A DNA stretch of 36,050 nucleotides from Candidatus Woesearchaeota archaeon CG1_02_57_44 (GCA_001871415.1 MNWW01000029.1:1-36050); one strand, 5' to 3'. Positions 17,451 to 25,132 are shown, counted from the stretch's first letter. A program made the numbers and translations. Notes: generated from the sequence alone by a model not told the origin.

Positions 17451-17466
17451 TATATAATAATAAATA
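17451..17466 (-). promoter_or_regulatory. TATA-like box for the YkgJ-like gene
   Basis: An AT-only block (minus strand TATTTATTATTATATA) ends about 23 bp before the ATG at 17428. The spacing fits a leaderless or near-leaderless archaeal transcript. Confidence 0.5.
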
Positions 17467-17561
17467 TGATGAAATAGAGCATACTGGGTCTTTGGGAAAC
17501 AGAGAACGCGGAGTTTTTGGCGGGATTTGTCTATCTATATGCTCTGTCTGTTCCTGTCCTG

Positions 17562-18221
17562 TCAGGTGCTTGGCCCTGGCTCGCCGATACCTCGATGAGG
17601 CCAGGTTAGCTCTGCCTGATCCTCCTTCTCGGGCAGCATGCCCTTGAGGCCAAAGTAGGATTTAATGGCTTCCTGGAAACGGTACATGTCGCGATGCAGG
17701 TAGATCTTATGCTTCTCGATGACGGGTTTTATCATGCGGCCGCGGTAGTAGTTCATTATGTGGTATAACCAAGCGTGTTTCTCCCATTCTTCATTCGGGT
17801 CCATGACCAGGTTGGCGTTCATGAACACTTCTACATCTCCCCAGTTGGTGGGGAATTTCTGGCCATTGACCACTACCTCTGTGTCCTTGAGCAGGACGCA
17901 GTGGATGTCTATGTCCACCTGATACTGGAGGAATTTGCTGAACCCAGGGTCTTTCTTCAGGCGCCACCAGATCCATATCTCCTTGCCCGCGTGCTGTGTC
18001 TCCCGGGTCAGGTAGAATGTCTCATTGAAGTCCTCGTTCTCGCGTTTCTTATAGATATCTCCATGCCCGAATCCTTCCTCCACCATCCATTCATACATCA
18101 TCATGTAGAGGTGCTTCATGTGGAAGTAATCCTTGAAGCGCAGGCGGAATCTTGCCGCTTCCAGGCTCTTGTAGATGCCTTTGCCGGGAAGTTCCAGGTT
18201 GGTGCGAGGATCCGCTGCCAT
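17562..18221 (-). CDS. Unrecognised conserved-looking soluble protein (219 aa)
   Basis: I do not recognise this family with confidence. The protein is rich in aromatic and charged residues (FHMKHLYMMMYEWMVEEGFG, EIWIWWRLKK, WLYHIMNYYRGR), has no signal peptide or membrane segment, and reads as an alpha/beta protein: N-terminal helix, a run of strands around IDIHCVLLKDTEVVVNG, and a helical C-terminus with a tyrosine/histidine-rich KIYLHRDMYRF segment. Base composition is like that of its neighbours and the frame is open throughout, so it is a real gene. A TATA-like TATTATAAA (18244-18254) lies about 27 bp before the ATG at 18221, so it is probably leaderless. My impression that similar proteins occur in DPANN genomes cannot be verified here. 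Confidence 0.8.
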   Translation of the reverse strand: MAADPRTNLELPGKGIYKSLEAARFRLRFKDYFHMKHLYMMMYEWMVEEGFGHGDIYKKRENEDFNETFYLTRETQHAGKEIWIWWRLKKDPGFSKFLQYQVDIDIHCVLLKDTEVVVNGQKFPTNWGDVEVFMNANLVMDPNEEWEKHAWLYHIMNYYRGRMIKPVIEKHKIYLHRDMYRFQEAIKSYFGLKGMLPEKEDQAELTWPHRGIGEPGPST

Positions 18222-18243
18222 TGGTCTGTTTTTAGGGTTCGGG

Positions 18244-18254
18244 GTTTATAATAG
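18244..18254 (-). promoter_or_regulatory. TATA box for the 219-aa gene
   Basis: The minus strand reads TACTATTATAAACC here, centred about 27 bp upstream of the ATG at 18221. There is no Shine-Dalgarno-like sequence between, so transcription probably starts at or near the start codon. Confidence 0.55.
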
Positions 18255-18363
18255 TAGCGGTCGGCCTTTGCGATTGTCTACAAAAGGCGACGTGTACGAA
18301 GGTTCTACCACGAGAACAGGACCCTGGCAAAGTTTGCTGGTGTCTCAGACCCGGGTGTTTCTG

Positions 18364-18574
18364 CTATCTCTCTGGCACGATTATCCATGCGATGATATAG
18401 AGCAGCAGTCCAGGAAAAAAGCATGTGAAGATGGTATATGGCAGCGTAGATCAGTCTTACCACCACGGGATCCGCGTCCATGTACTCCGCGATACCTCCG
18501 CATACGCCGCCGAGCATGCGGTTCTTTCGTGAGCGGAAAAGCTGCTTTGTGCTGCTTTTTGCGCTGCTCTTTGG
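18364..18574 (-). pseudogene. Broken PspC-domain gene
   Basis: Conceptual translation of the minus strand gives a clear PspC domain, but in two frames. From 18574 the first frame reads KQLFRSRKNRMLGGVCGG and continues to a DPVVVRLIYAA segment. After an A6 run on the plus strand (18415-18420) the homology switches frame and ends LLLYIIAWIIVPER-stop at 18364, the normal end of a PspC helix. The first frame instead runs on to 18305 with no resemblance to the family. At the 5' side, no ATG or GTG precedes the conserved KQLFRSRK; an in-frame ATG at 18595 is cut off by TAA at 18577-18575, and only the ATG at 18517, inside the domain, remains. PspC proteins are small membrane proteins linked to envelope stress. 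A sequencing or assembly error in homopolymers is as likely as real decay. Confidence 0.75.
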
Positions 18575-18647
18575 TTAGGCAACGGCAGACGTCATTGATC
18601 TATTGTTTTTTGAGCCTAATGCCATGCCCAACGGTTATTGGCCAACA

Positions 18648-18656
18648 TTTAAATAT
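18648..18656 (+). promoter_or_regulatory. TATA box for the translin-family gene
   Basis: TTTAAATAT is centred about 26 bp before the ATG at 18678, with no Shine-Dalgarno sequence between. This is the spacing of a leaderless archaeal message. The element is nearly symmetric and could also serve the divergent PspC remnant. Confidence 0.6.
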
Positions 18657-18677
18657 TCTGCGCTCATCGGCATTTTC

Positions 18678-19259
18678 ATGACACGCACTATCTCTAGCGC
18701 GAGGACAAGTGCTCCTGCCAGCACGTTTTTAGCCCTCAAGAAGGAATACCTGGCAGCAGACACCCAGCGTGAAAGCGTCATCCTGCAAGGTCGCAGGGTC
18801 ATCTCGGCCAGCAAGCGGGTCATACGTGACTGCTTGGGAGGAAGACAGGCAAACCTTGGTGAACTGGAAAGCGCGTTCAAATGCCTGCAGAAACTCGTAG
18901 GCTCCACGGGCATACCGCAGCCATCGTATCGCGCTGCTGCACAGGAATATTGCGAAGCCGTGTTTTTAGCAGCGTATGTGTCAGGCAAAGCGCTACCCGG
19001 GCATAAGATACTCGGTTGTGACGCTGAATCCTACATCCTTGGGTTGTGTGACCTGTCAGGCGAGATATTCCGCTATGCTGTGAATAGCGCGCTCGCCGGA
19101 GACTTTACGGTCATGGAGCGGGCGCGATTGTTCCTCGGGCAAGTCTATGACGAGCTCAGCGAGCTTCCGCTGCGCGGAGACGCCAGGCGCAAGTTCGACG
19201 GCATCAAGTACGATCTCAATAAGATGGACGACCATCTGCTGCGGAGGAAGTCTTCATGA
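18678..19259 (+). CDS. Translin/TRAX-family RNA-binding protein (COG2178-like), possible RNase
   Basis: This 193-residue all-helical protein resembles the archaeal translin family. The signature region is residues 110-185: ILGCDAESYILGLCDLSGEI, then a helix like VMERARLFLGQVYDEL, and a final helix with a KFDGIKYDLNKM pattern. Two acidic pairs, QEYCEA (Glu90, Glu93) and DLSGE (Asp125, Glu129), match the arrangement of catalytic acids in TRAX, the RNase subunit of the translin-TRAX complex C3PO. It may therefore be an active RNase on structured RNA or tRNA fragments; that is inferred from the residues. The ATG at 18678 was chosen for its TATA spacing rather than an upstream start at 18603. Its stop overlaps the next start as ATGA. 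Confidence 0.85.
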   Translation: MTRTISSARTSAPASTFLALKKEYLAADTQRESVILQGRRVISASKRVIRDCLGGRQANLGELESAFKCLQKLVGSTGIPQPSYRAAAQEYCEAVFLAAYVSGKALPGHKILGCDAESYILGLCDLSGEIFRYAVNSALAGDFTVMERARLFLGQVYDELSELPLRGDARRKFDGIKYDLNKMDDHLLRRKSS

Positions 19260-19912
19260 GCCCGCGGAGCAACACACAGCGTCCTGCCCGGGAAGTACCC
19301 CTTAAGCGCAGCGGCAAGCGCTACAGAGGTGTCTACAAGGCAGTGCTCGGCATGGCCAAGGTCAATGCAAAGAGCCGCAGGGGTGGCCTCTTTATCATCG
19401 CACCGCAGGCTGCGCTCGCAGGAAAGTATCGGATGCTCTATACACGGATATTGCCAGAGATCAAAGTGATGGACGCTGGTGCCGCCGCGGTCATCGAGCA
19501 TCTCAGCACGCTTGATGGCGCGATCATTGTCTCAGACACAGGGACGCTGCTTGCCTATGGCGCCATGGTGCGAAAGACCAAAGCGCTGCGCGGGTTTGGT
19601 ACCAAGCATGCCGCGGCTGCGGGCGTCACCTCTGGTTGCAAGGGTTCCACGGCGATTCTTGTCCCAGAGCATGAGGACTGGATAAAAATCTTTCAGGACG
19701 GTCACATCGTTCTTGAGATGGACAGCGCGGCGCAACCAAAAAGTGTGGAAGATAAAGTGGTCTCGTTCCTAGCAGACCGCGATACCGCGCTGCTGACCGC
19801 GGCTGGAGCATCAGCAGCGATACTAGGCATCGGTCCTGCGCTGGTCATCGGCGGTACCTACCTTGCCATCAGAACCGCCACAGGACTTATCAAGAGGAAT
19901 ATCGCTAAGTAG
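19256..19912 (+). CDS. DisA_N/DacZ-like diadenylate cyclase, C-terminally membrane-anchored
   Basis: The central region (about 40-160) matches the DAC domain that joins two ATP into cyclic di-AMP. The DGA motif is at residues 87-89 in LDGAIIVSDTGTLLAYGA, and the ATP-binding RHR-type motif appears as GTKHAAAAG at 115-123, followed by the usual strand AILVPEHEDWIKIFQDG. Archaeal DacZ enzymes have similar HAAA-type variants, so activity is plausible although the first Arg is Lys. Residues about 178-206 are strongly hydrophobic and may be one membrane helix or helical hairpin; a basic tail follows. The gene starts within the translin stop codon (ATGA), with GGAGG 8 bases upstream, so the two proteins are made together. 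Alternative: a degenerate, non-catalytic DAC. Confidence 0.78.
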   Translation: MSPRSNTQRPAREVPLKRSGKRYRGVYKAVLGMAKVNAKSRRGGLFIIAPQAALAGKYRMLYTRILPEIKVMDAGAAAVIEHLSTLDGAIIVSDTGTLLAYGAMVRKTKALRGFGTKHAAAAGVTSGCKGSTAILVPEHEDWIKIFQDGHIVLEMDSAAQPKSVEDKVVSFLADRDTALLTAAGASAAILGIGPALVIGGTYLAIRTATGLIKRNIAK

Positions 19913-20005
19913 TGCGACCTTGGTATCGCACTGGTGCGTTATTGGCGTGGTAGTGGCGCTGTTATCCGCAGCATGCGTTGGCAATGTATTCGATGGTGTT
20001 GATGG

Positions 20006-21280
20006 ATGGGTACGAATCAAAAGAAACAGGGGTGGTTGGCACAGTCTGGCGGGCGCACCAGCGCAAGCTTGGCTGGGAAGAAAGGTCTTAATAGCGCATC
20101 GCTGGAGCGCGAGGTCGTATCCTGTCTGCAGGACTTGATCCGGATACCAAGCCCCTTGGGCAATGAGATAGCAGTAGCGGACTATCTTGTCCCCTTGCTC
20201 AGGCAGGCTGGATTTTCTGTCCGTATGGTTGCTGCAGACAAGAGCCGGCCAAATATCATCGCGTCCCGTGGCAAAGGTCCTGAGCTCGCTCTTTGCTGTC
20301 ACATGGATACTGTTCCGGCAGGGGATGGCTGGACCCTCGCGCCTTTCAGCGGACAGCGGAAGGCGGGAAAGGTCTATGGCCGCGGTGCCGTGGACAATAA
20401 GGGACCGCTTGCAGCAACGCTCATCGCGGGGTCGCGCACGGCATTTCCGGGCAAGCTGACGCTTGTGTTCTTTGCTGAAGAGGAGACTGGCAGCGCGCTT
20501 GGTATGCAAGTGGTATCAACGGTACTCAAACCCCGATTGGCGCTCATCCCTGACATCGGCGGTGAGATGCGCCATATCGCGGTAGGGGAAAAAGGGCTTT
20601 TGTTCGTCAAGGTCGCCAGCATAGGCAAGCAAGCGCATGGCAGCAGCCCGCACCAGGGTGTCAATGCTATTGATGGGATGATGTTGTTTCTTTCAGAGCT
20701 TCGGGCACTGCAGGGCGCAAAAGGCCAAGGCCCCTGCGGGAGCATGGCGACCATTTCTTCCTCTACCAGGCGCCTTTTCAGCGCGCCCACCTGCAACCTC
20801 GGGATTATCAAAGGAGGGTCATTACCGAATATGGTCCCTGGCATGGCTGAGGCGACCCTTGATTTCCGCTATCTGCCTGGCCAGAGCAGGCAAGGGATCA
20901 TAGCGATGCTGCGGGCGGCGGGAGTTTCCGCGAAACGCAAGGGCGCGAAGACGCGATTCGGCTATACGGTCCTTTCAGACCAGCGGCCAGTGCTCTATGA
21001 CAGCAAGGTCGCGCAGGCAGCAACTGACATCATCGTGAAAGAGACCCGCAGGGTCACGGGTCGCACAGCAACGCTCAAGGGACTGTCAGGCAGCACGGTC
21101 GGCAAGTTCCTTGGACACGCTGGCGTTCCTGTTTTGGGCATCGGCTGCGGCAAATCCCCTCAGATGCACGCCGCTGATGAGCACATCGCGGTCCGTGAGT
21201 TGGTGCTGTTCACAAGACTCACACAGGCAATCATCAATGGAATAGGAGAACAATGGGGACAACAGAATATCAGGGTGTGA
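20006..21280 (+). CDS. M20-family metallopeptidase/deacylase (ArgE/DapE/CPG2 superfamily)
   Basis: A di-zinc hydrolase with all expected ligand motifs: HMDTVP at residues 99-104, GRGAVDNKG at 125-133 (bridging Asp130), EEETG at 158-162 (general base Glu followed by metal Glu), IPD at about 181-183, the dimerisation-domain HGSSP at 211, and a C-terminal His in MHAADEH near 388-394. The substrate could be a peptide, an N-acylated amino acid or succinyl-diaminopimelate; nothing nearby points to arginine or lysine synthesis, so a dipeptidase or scavenging role is equally likely. About 32 poorly conserved residues precede the domain. A TTG at 20036 preceded by AGGGGTGG is an alternative start. It lies 93 bp after the cyclase gene with no clear TATA, suggesting the same transcript, and overlaps the next gene by 28 bases. 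Confidence 0.88.
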   Translation: MGTNQKKQGWLAQSGGRTSASLAGKKGLNSASLEREVVSCLQDLIRIPSPLGNEIAVADYLVPLLRQAGFSVRMVAADKSRPNIIASRGKGPELALCCHMDTVPAGDGWTLAPFSGQRKAGKVYGRGAVDNKGPLAATLIAGSRTAFPGKLTLVFFAEEETGSALGMQVVSTVLKPRLALIPDIGGEMRHIAVGEKGLLFVKVASIGKQAHGSSPHQGVNAIDGMMLFLSELRALQGAKGQGPCGSMATISSSTRRLFSAPTCNLGIIKGGSLPNMVPGMAEATLDFRYLPGQSRQGIIAMLRAAGVSAKRKGAKTRFGYTVLSDQRPVLYDSKVAQAATDIIVKETRRVTGRTATLKGLSGSTVGKFLGHAGVPVLGIGCGKSPQMHAADEHIAVRELVLFTRLTQAIINGIGEQWGQQNIRV

Positions 21281-21957
21281 GGATATCAATGCTCGGGCAT
21301 GCGAGCGCGCTGCTTGAGGCGGGCGGCAAACGTGTGCTCATAGACCCCTTCAAGCTGAATACCGTTTCTACAGAACCTGCTGATCTCTCTAGGGGTCATG
21401 GCGCTGGGGGCTGGGCCGGCGGCCACGCTGATGTGGTCTTTGTCACGCACGAGCACTACGATCACTGCAGTATCGAGGATCTGCAGCAGGCCTGCGGGAA
21501 GGACACTATCGTGGTGACCGTTGTCGGCTGCCAGAGCAAGCTCATGCAGAACATCGACGCGAAGACGTTCCTTGTGGTCGCGCCAGGCGACTCTGGCAAG
21601 GTAGCAGATACGGGCATTGGGTTTGAGGCAGTTGCCGCCTACAATACCAACAAGCAGTTTCATCCACGCGAGAATGAGTGGGCTGGTTTTGTGGTTACTA
21701 TCAATGGCGTGAGGGTCTATCACGCTGGCGATACTGATCTGATATCTGAAATGGGCAGCGTGCAATGTGATGTGGCTTTGTTACCGGTCTCCGGCACCTA
21801 TGTCATGACCGCGGAAGAGGCGGCGCGGGCAGCGGGAGTCGTTGGATGCAAGCTGGCTATACCCATGCATTATGGTGGTATTGTCGGCACTATCGCTGAC
21901 GCGCAGCGGTTCATCGCACTATTGCCGCAGGGCGTCGCGGGAAGGATACTGGAATAG
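21253..21957 (+). CDS. MBL-fold metal-dependent hydrolase (UPF0173/YtkL/UlaG-like)
   Basis: A 234-residue metallo-beta-lactamase fold protein. The metal motif THEHYDHCS is at residues 65-73, with the usual LGHAS strand at 14-18, a YHAGDTD segment (about 158-164) supplying another ligand, and a late MHYG (about 201) supplying the last histidine. This arrangement fits the UPF0173/UlaG group rather than the glyoxalases or RNA nucleases, because there is no beta-CASP insertion. The substrate is unknown. An insertion rich in glycine (about 45-57) separates the strand from the metal site. The start overlaps the end of the M20 peptidase by 28 bases and has AGGAG five bases upstream, so the two are translated from one message. 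Confidence 0.88.
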   Translation: MGTTEYQGVRISMLGHASALLEAGGKRVLIDPFKLNTVSTEPADLSRGHGAGGWAGGHADVVFVTHEHYDHCSIEDLQQACGKDTIVVTVVGCQSKLMQNIDAKTFLVVAPGDSGKVADTGIGFEAVAAYNTNKQFHPRENEWAGFVVTINGVRVYHAGDTDLISEMGSVQCDVALLPVSGTYVMTAEEAARAAGVVGCKLAIPMHYGGIVGTIADAQRFIALLPQGVAGRILE

Positions 21958-22250
21958 AATTGTTGGTTCCTGGCGCCACATTCTGCATCTTGCGATGGTC
22001 AAGCCATGAAGCTTCTGCGCATGAATGCTCAAGCATAGGGACTTGACGCTGACGTCTGCGTCGCAGCAGCGCTGAGGGAAGCGTCGAGCATCAATAACGT
22101 GCTCCGCATCTTCGGCCGCGCTTTGCTCTGCCATCGCCTTGCGCGAGGGGGCGGGACACCTCAATGGATGTTCCCGGCTTCTCCGGTCATCCTGTCTGTC
22201 CATTGGAAACATTTATATATGGCATCTGGCGGTAATCATGGCTGTAAACC
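21958..22250 (+). promoter_or_regulatory. Intergenic region with hairpin and TATA box before the membrane-protein genes
   Basis: No convincing gene or RNA was found in the first 200 bases. A 7-bp inverted repeat CAATGGA/TCCATTG (22162-22168 with 22199-22205), enclosing a smaller CCGG repeat, could form a hairpin. It is followed by TTTATATAT at 22212-22220 with an upstream GGAAACA resembling a BRE. Transcription should begin near 22242, giving a leader of about 10 nt before the ATG at 22251. Confidence 0.55.
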
Positions 22251-22835
22251 ATGGCATCCATGTTTCGCGAGGTTATTGTCTTTTTCGGGGATTTAGGAAT
22301 CTATGATGTTGTCCTGCCCTTCCTGCTTGTCTTCACCATCATGTTCGCGGTGCTCGAGAAGAGCAAGATACTAGGCATGGAACACATGTCGGACGGTAGC
22401 AAGGTCACCAAGAAGAACCTGAACAGCATGGTCGCGTTCGTGGTCGCGTTCTTCGTTGTCGCCTCCAGCCAGCTCGTCGGTATACTCAATGAGGCGCTTG
22501 GCAACATCGTCATTGTCATGATGGTCTCGGTCAGCTTTCTGTTGCTCATCGGCACATTCTACTCTGATGATGAAGAAGTGTTCCTGCAGGATGCCTGGCG
22601 AAAACTGTTCATGGTGCTCATGTTCATCGGTGTTCTGCTCATCTTCCTGCACGCGGTCAAGACCTCTGACGGAACGCCATGGCTAGAGTGGTTCTGGGAC
22701 TGGCTGGTCGGCAACTGGGACTCCACAGCAGCGTCCAGCATCATCATGATTGTCGTGCTTATCGCAATCCTCTATTACATCACCAAGGACAATAAGCCTA
22801 GAGTCGCTGTCAAGGCTCCTGCCAAGAAGGAGTGA
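22251..22835 (+). CDS. Small multi-pass membrane protein, first of three paralogue-like genes
   Basis: A 194-residue protein with about five hydrophobic helices. The first is LGIYDVVLPFLLVFTIMFAV, followed by EKSKILG and a polar loop ending in KKNLN, then VAFVVAFFVVASSQLVGIL, an IVIVMMVSVSFLLLIG helix, VLMFIGVLLIFLHAV and a C-terminal SIIMIVVLIAILYYI with a basic tail. The first helix plus the ILG...KKNLN motif is repeated in the gene at 23024. I know no biochemical function. Such proteins sit beside pilus-like ATPase and platform genes here, so a structural or export role is inferred only from position. The start is fixed by a TATA box 35 bp upstream. Confidence 0.85.
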   Translation: MASMFREVIVFFGDLGIYDVVLPFLLVFTIMFAVLEKSKILGMEHMSDGSKVTKKNLNSMVAFVVAFFVVASSQLVGILNEALGNIVIVMMVSVSFLLLIGTFYSDDEEVFLQDAWRKLFMVLMFIGVLLIFLHAVKTSDGTPWLEWFWDWLVGNWDSTAASSIIMIVVLIAILYYITKDNKPRVAVKAPAKKE

Positions 22836-22971
22836 ACTTTTTGCTTTCTGGATAGCCTGTATACTAGTGCCTCGCAGCATTCGTTTCTGAGCGCCACTCC
22901 AGGATCATCGGGGTGCTTGGGGCTGGTGTGGGCTGTCATGGCCCTGCAGGTGGCAGGTGCTGACAAGAGTT

Positions 22972-22981
22972 AAATATATAT
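22972..22981 (+). promoter_or_regulatory. TATA box for the second and third membrane-protein genes
   Basis: AAATATATA lies about 47 bp before the ATG at 23024. Transcription near 23004 would leave a short leader that contains a strong GGAGGT Shine-Dalgarno sequence (23011-23016), 7 bases before the ATG. The 188-bp gap after the preceding gene starts with a short T5 run (22837-22841) and otherwise holds nothing I recognise. Confidence 0.6.
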
Positions 22982-23023
22982 ACCAGTAAACACGAAGGGA
23001 CATCATAGCAGGAGGTATCACCC

Positions 23024-23623
23024 ATGGTATACAACTTTTCAGACTTTTTTCAGTTTCTTGACCGAATCGGCGTGCTGTATGTTCTTGTACCGTTCTTCCT
23101 CATCTTCACCATTGTTTTTGCGATACTGCAGAAGACAAACATCCTGGGGGAGCATAAGAAGAACCTGAATGTCATCCTTTCGCTCATCCTGGCGCTGGCG
23201 GTCGTCATTCCCCATGTCACTGGCGCGTATCCCCCGGGTGGTGATGTCGTCAACATCATCAACGGCGCGCTGCCAGGGGTTTCACTGGTGCTCGTGCTCA
23301 TCATCTGCACTCTGCTGTTGCTGGGTATCTTCGGCATCGACCTGAAATGGATGCCGTTTCCGGGAGGTATCCTGAGCCTGGTCGCGGCGCTCGTGGTCAT
23401 CGCAATCTTCGGCTACAGCGCTGGCTGGTGGTGGGGCGGCGGGTTGCCATCAACGCTCTCTTGGCTCGATGACCCTGACGTGCAGGCGCTCGTGCTCATC
23501 ATCCTGGTGTTCGCTATCGTCATCGGCTATATCACACGCGAACCAGGAGACAAGGAAGCCGCCAAGACCCAAAAGAATTTCATGGAGTCATTCGGCAGGA
23601 TGTTCGGCGGCGGAGAGAAGTAG
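23024..23623 (+). CDS. Small multi-pass membrane protein, second of three
   Basis: A 199-residue protein with about five helices. Its N-terminus (IGVLYVLVPFFLIFTIVFAI, then QKTNILG and KKNLN) aligns with the gene at 22251, which indicates common descent. Later segments are VILSLILALAVVIP, LVLVLIICTLLLLGIFGI, ILSLVAALVVIAIFGY and ALVLIILVFAIVIGYI. A WWWGGG turn faces the outside by simple topology rules. The C-terminus is charged, with a KKEE-like cytosolic tail ending GGGEK. The function is unknown. A perfect GGAGGT ribosome site fixes the start, and the third gene begins three bases after its stop codon's first base, so the pair is one operon. Confidence 0.87.
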   Translation: MVYNFSDFFQFLDRIGVLYVLVPFFLIFTIVFAILQKTNILGEHKKNLNVILSLILALAVVIPHVTGAYPPGGDVVNIINGALPGVSLVLVLIICTLLLLGIFGIDLKWMPFPGGILSLVAALVVIAIFGYSAGWWWGGGLPSTLSWLDDPDVQALVLIILVFAIVIGYITREPGDKEAAKTQKNFMESFGRMFGGGEK

Positions 23624-23625
23624 CC

Positions 23626-24216
23626 ATGGCCAGTTTCCTGGACCTGTCGCTGTTTTCCCATTTTCATATTATTTTTACCTTTCTTCTTGTGCTAGTGGTC
23701 ATGATAGGCGTTCTCACACACTACAAGCCTTTTGGCGATAAGTTCCCTGGCTACTGGGTCATCGCAGCGGTCGTCGCCTTCTTCACACTCTATTCCCCGA
23801 CCGTTGTTGGTACCATCACCAACATGGCCCCTTGGTTTGTCATGATACTCATGTTCTTCGTGTTCCTCATCATCACCTACAACCTGCTCGGTGTGGAGAT
23901 GGACTGGATAGGCCAGCACGTCACTGCGACGAGCGGCCTGAAATGGGCAGTGTTCATCATCGCGGTCATCCTATTCATCATGAGCATCTCCGGCAGTGTC
24001 GGCCCGAAGCTCGCGAAAGGTGAAGTTTCCGGCACATCTGATAACATCGGATCGGTCATCTACAATGATGGCACGGTAGCGACGACGCAATCTCAGGATT
24101 TCAGCCAGAACGTCTATGCCTTCTTTTTTCACCCAAAAGTGCTGGGCATGCTCTTCATCATGATACTCGCCATCGCGACGGTGGGATTGATGAGCTCGCA
24201 GAAAGGCGCGATGTAG
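23626..24216 (+). CDS. Small multi-pass membrane protein, third of three
   Basis: A 196-residue membrane protein with about five helices: IIFTFLLVLVVMIGVLTHY, YWVIAAVVAFFTLYSP, PWFVMILMFFVFLIITYNLL, WAVFIIAVILFIMSI and a C-terminal VLGMLFIMILAIATVGLM. Between the fourth and fifth helices is a polar loop of about 45 residues that predicted topology places outside. Size and layout match the two preceding genes, although sequence similarity is weaker. It follows the second gene with a two-base gap (TAG-CC-ATG), so it is translated from the same message. I do not recognise a named family. Confidence 0.85.
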   Translation: MASFLDLSLFSHFHIIFTFLLVLVVMIGVLTHYKPFGDKFPGYWVIAAVVAFFTLYSPTVVGTITNMAPWFVMILMFFVFLIITYNLLGVEMDWIGQHVTATSGLKWAVFIIAVILFIMSISGSVGPKLAKGEVSGTSDNIGSVIYNDGTVATTQSQDFSQNVYAFFFHPKVLGMLFIMILAIATVGLMSSQKGAM

Positions 24217-24397
24217 AAGGGTGTCCGCGGTCTCTCTGCTCAGCGTTGCTCTGCGTTCTCGGCAATTCCGTTCTCGCCAATTCACTTCTCTATGTCATGG
24301 CCTGTTCCATCTTGGCTCTGGCGGTATAGAACGTAGTATCGTACAGGGCTCCGTTTGCTCATAGTAGTCTACTGGGCATAGAATCTACTGGGTTCTA

Positions 24398-25111
24398 TTA
24401 GAGCCTTCCCGCGAGGTCTCCTGGCTGGGGTCTGCGGGTCGCTGACGGAGAGTTGTCTGGTTGCCTGCTGCCGGTATCTGGCTTGATGCCCTTCATCTCG
24501 CTGGTCAGGCGGGAGAGCTCGTTGATGTTCTCGGTGAACGTCGGCAGGACTTTCTGGAAGACCTTTTCCATGGCCTTTATCTCCGTTCCCACATTGGTGA
24601 TGTTCTGGTCGTATTCAGAGATCTTGCCCAGAATCGCCTTATGCAGGTCAGTGAACTCTGATTTCAGGTCATTCATCTCCTGTTCGAGCTGCGCGAGCTT
24701 CTGGTCTACTTTTGATTTCCATTCGATTATCTTGTTGATGTTCTTGACCAGCTCGTTCCACTTCTCCTCGATAACAGCCTCGACGAGCTCTTCGATATGC
24801 GTGCCGGAAAAGCCAGGATCCTGGCTCATGCCCTGGCCCATCATCGTGCCCATGCCCTGGCTTTGTGGTGGACCCTGCATGGGTGGGCTTGCTGGCGGTG
24901 ACTGCGGCATGGGATTCTCTATTCCCTGCGGCGAGAAATCATCACCATACTGGCCGGAGACACCAGATTGCATGTCGGCCTGGTTCATTGCGTCAAAGAC
25001 GTCTTGGGGAGAGAAACCCTGCTGCTGCAGGTTATGGATTATCTGATTCGGAGAGACACCCTGGCTTCGCATCTGCATCACCAGGTCGGTTGCTGAACCA
25101 GGAGGGGCCAT
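24398..25111 (-). CDS. Coiled-coil protein with N-terminal helical module
   Basis: 237 residues in three parts. Residues 7-47 form a small helical module (LVMQMRSQGVSPNQIIHNLQ then QGFSPQDVFDAMNQA) of the type also present in the giant protein's tail and in the protein at 28652. Residues about 48-100 are a Pro/Gln/Gly/Met-rich linker. Residues 105-215 are a long coiled coil with Lys/Glu heptads (IIEWKSKVDQKLAQLEQEMN). There is no membrane segment. Its position next to another coiled-coil gene and pilus machinery suggests a FlaC/D/E-like cytosolic accessory, but that is inference. A TATA-like CTTTAAAAAC (25133-25143) is centred about 27 bp upstream of the ATG, so the message is probably leaderless. 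The gene converges with the membrane-protein operon. Confidence 0.85.
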   Translation of the reverse strand: MAPPGSATDLVMQMRSQGVSPNQIIHNLQQQGFSPQDVFDAMNQADMQSGVSGQYGDDFSPQGIENPMPQSPPASPPMQGPPQSQGMGTMMGQGMSQDPGFSGTHIEELVEAVIEEKWNELVKNINKIIEWKSKVDQKLAQLEQEMNDLKSEFTDLHKAILGKISEYDQNITNVGTEIKAMEKVFQKVLPTFTENINELSRLTSEMKGIKPDTGSRQPDNSPSATRRPQPGDLAGRL

Positions 25112-25132
25112 GGAGTATTTTGGGTGCCCAGT

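Noticed and set aside
21919-22212. A 97-codon minus-strand frame in the 22-kb intergenic region
   Set aside because: It overlaps the end of the MBL-fold gene on the other strand and reads as low-complexity, with no start context.
22251-24216. The three small membrane proteins as pilins
   Set aside because: They have several transmembrane helices each and no class III signal peptide (a basic start, cleavage site and single N-terminal helix).
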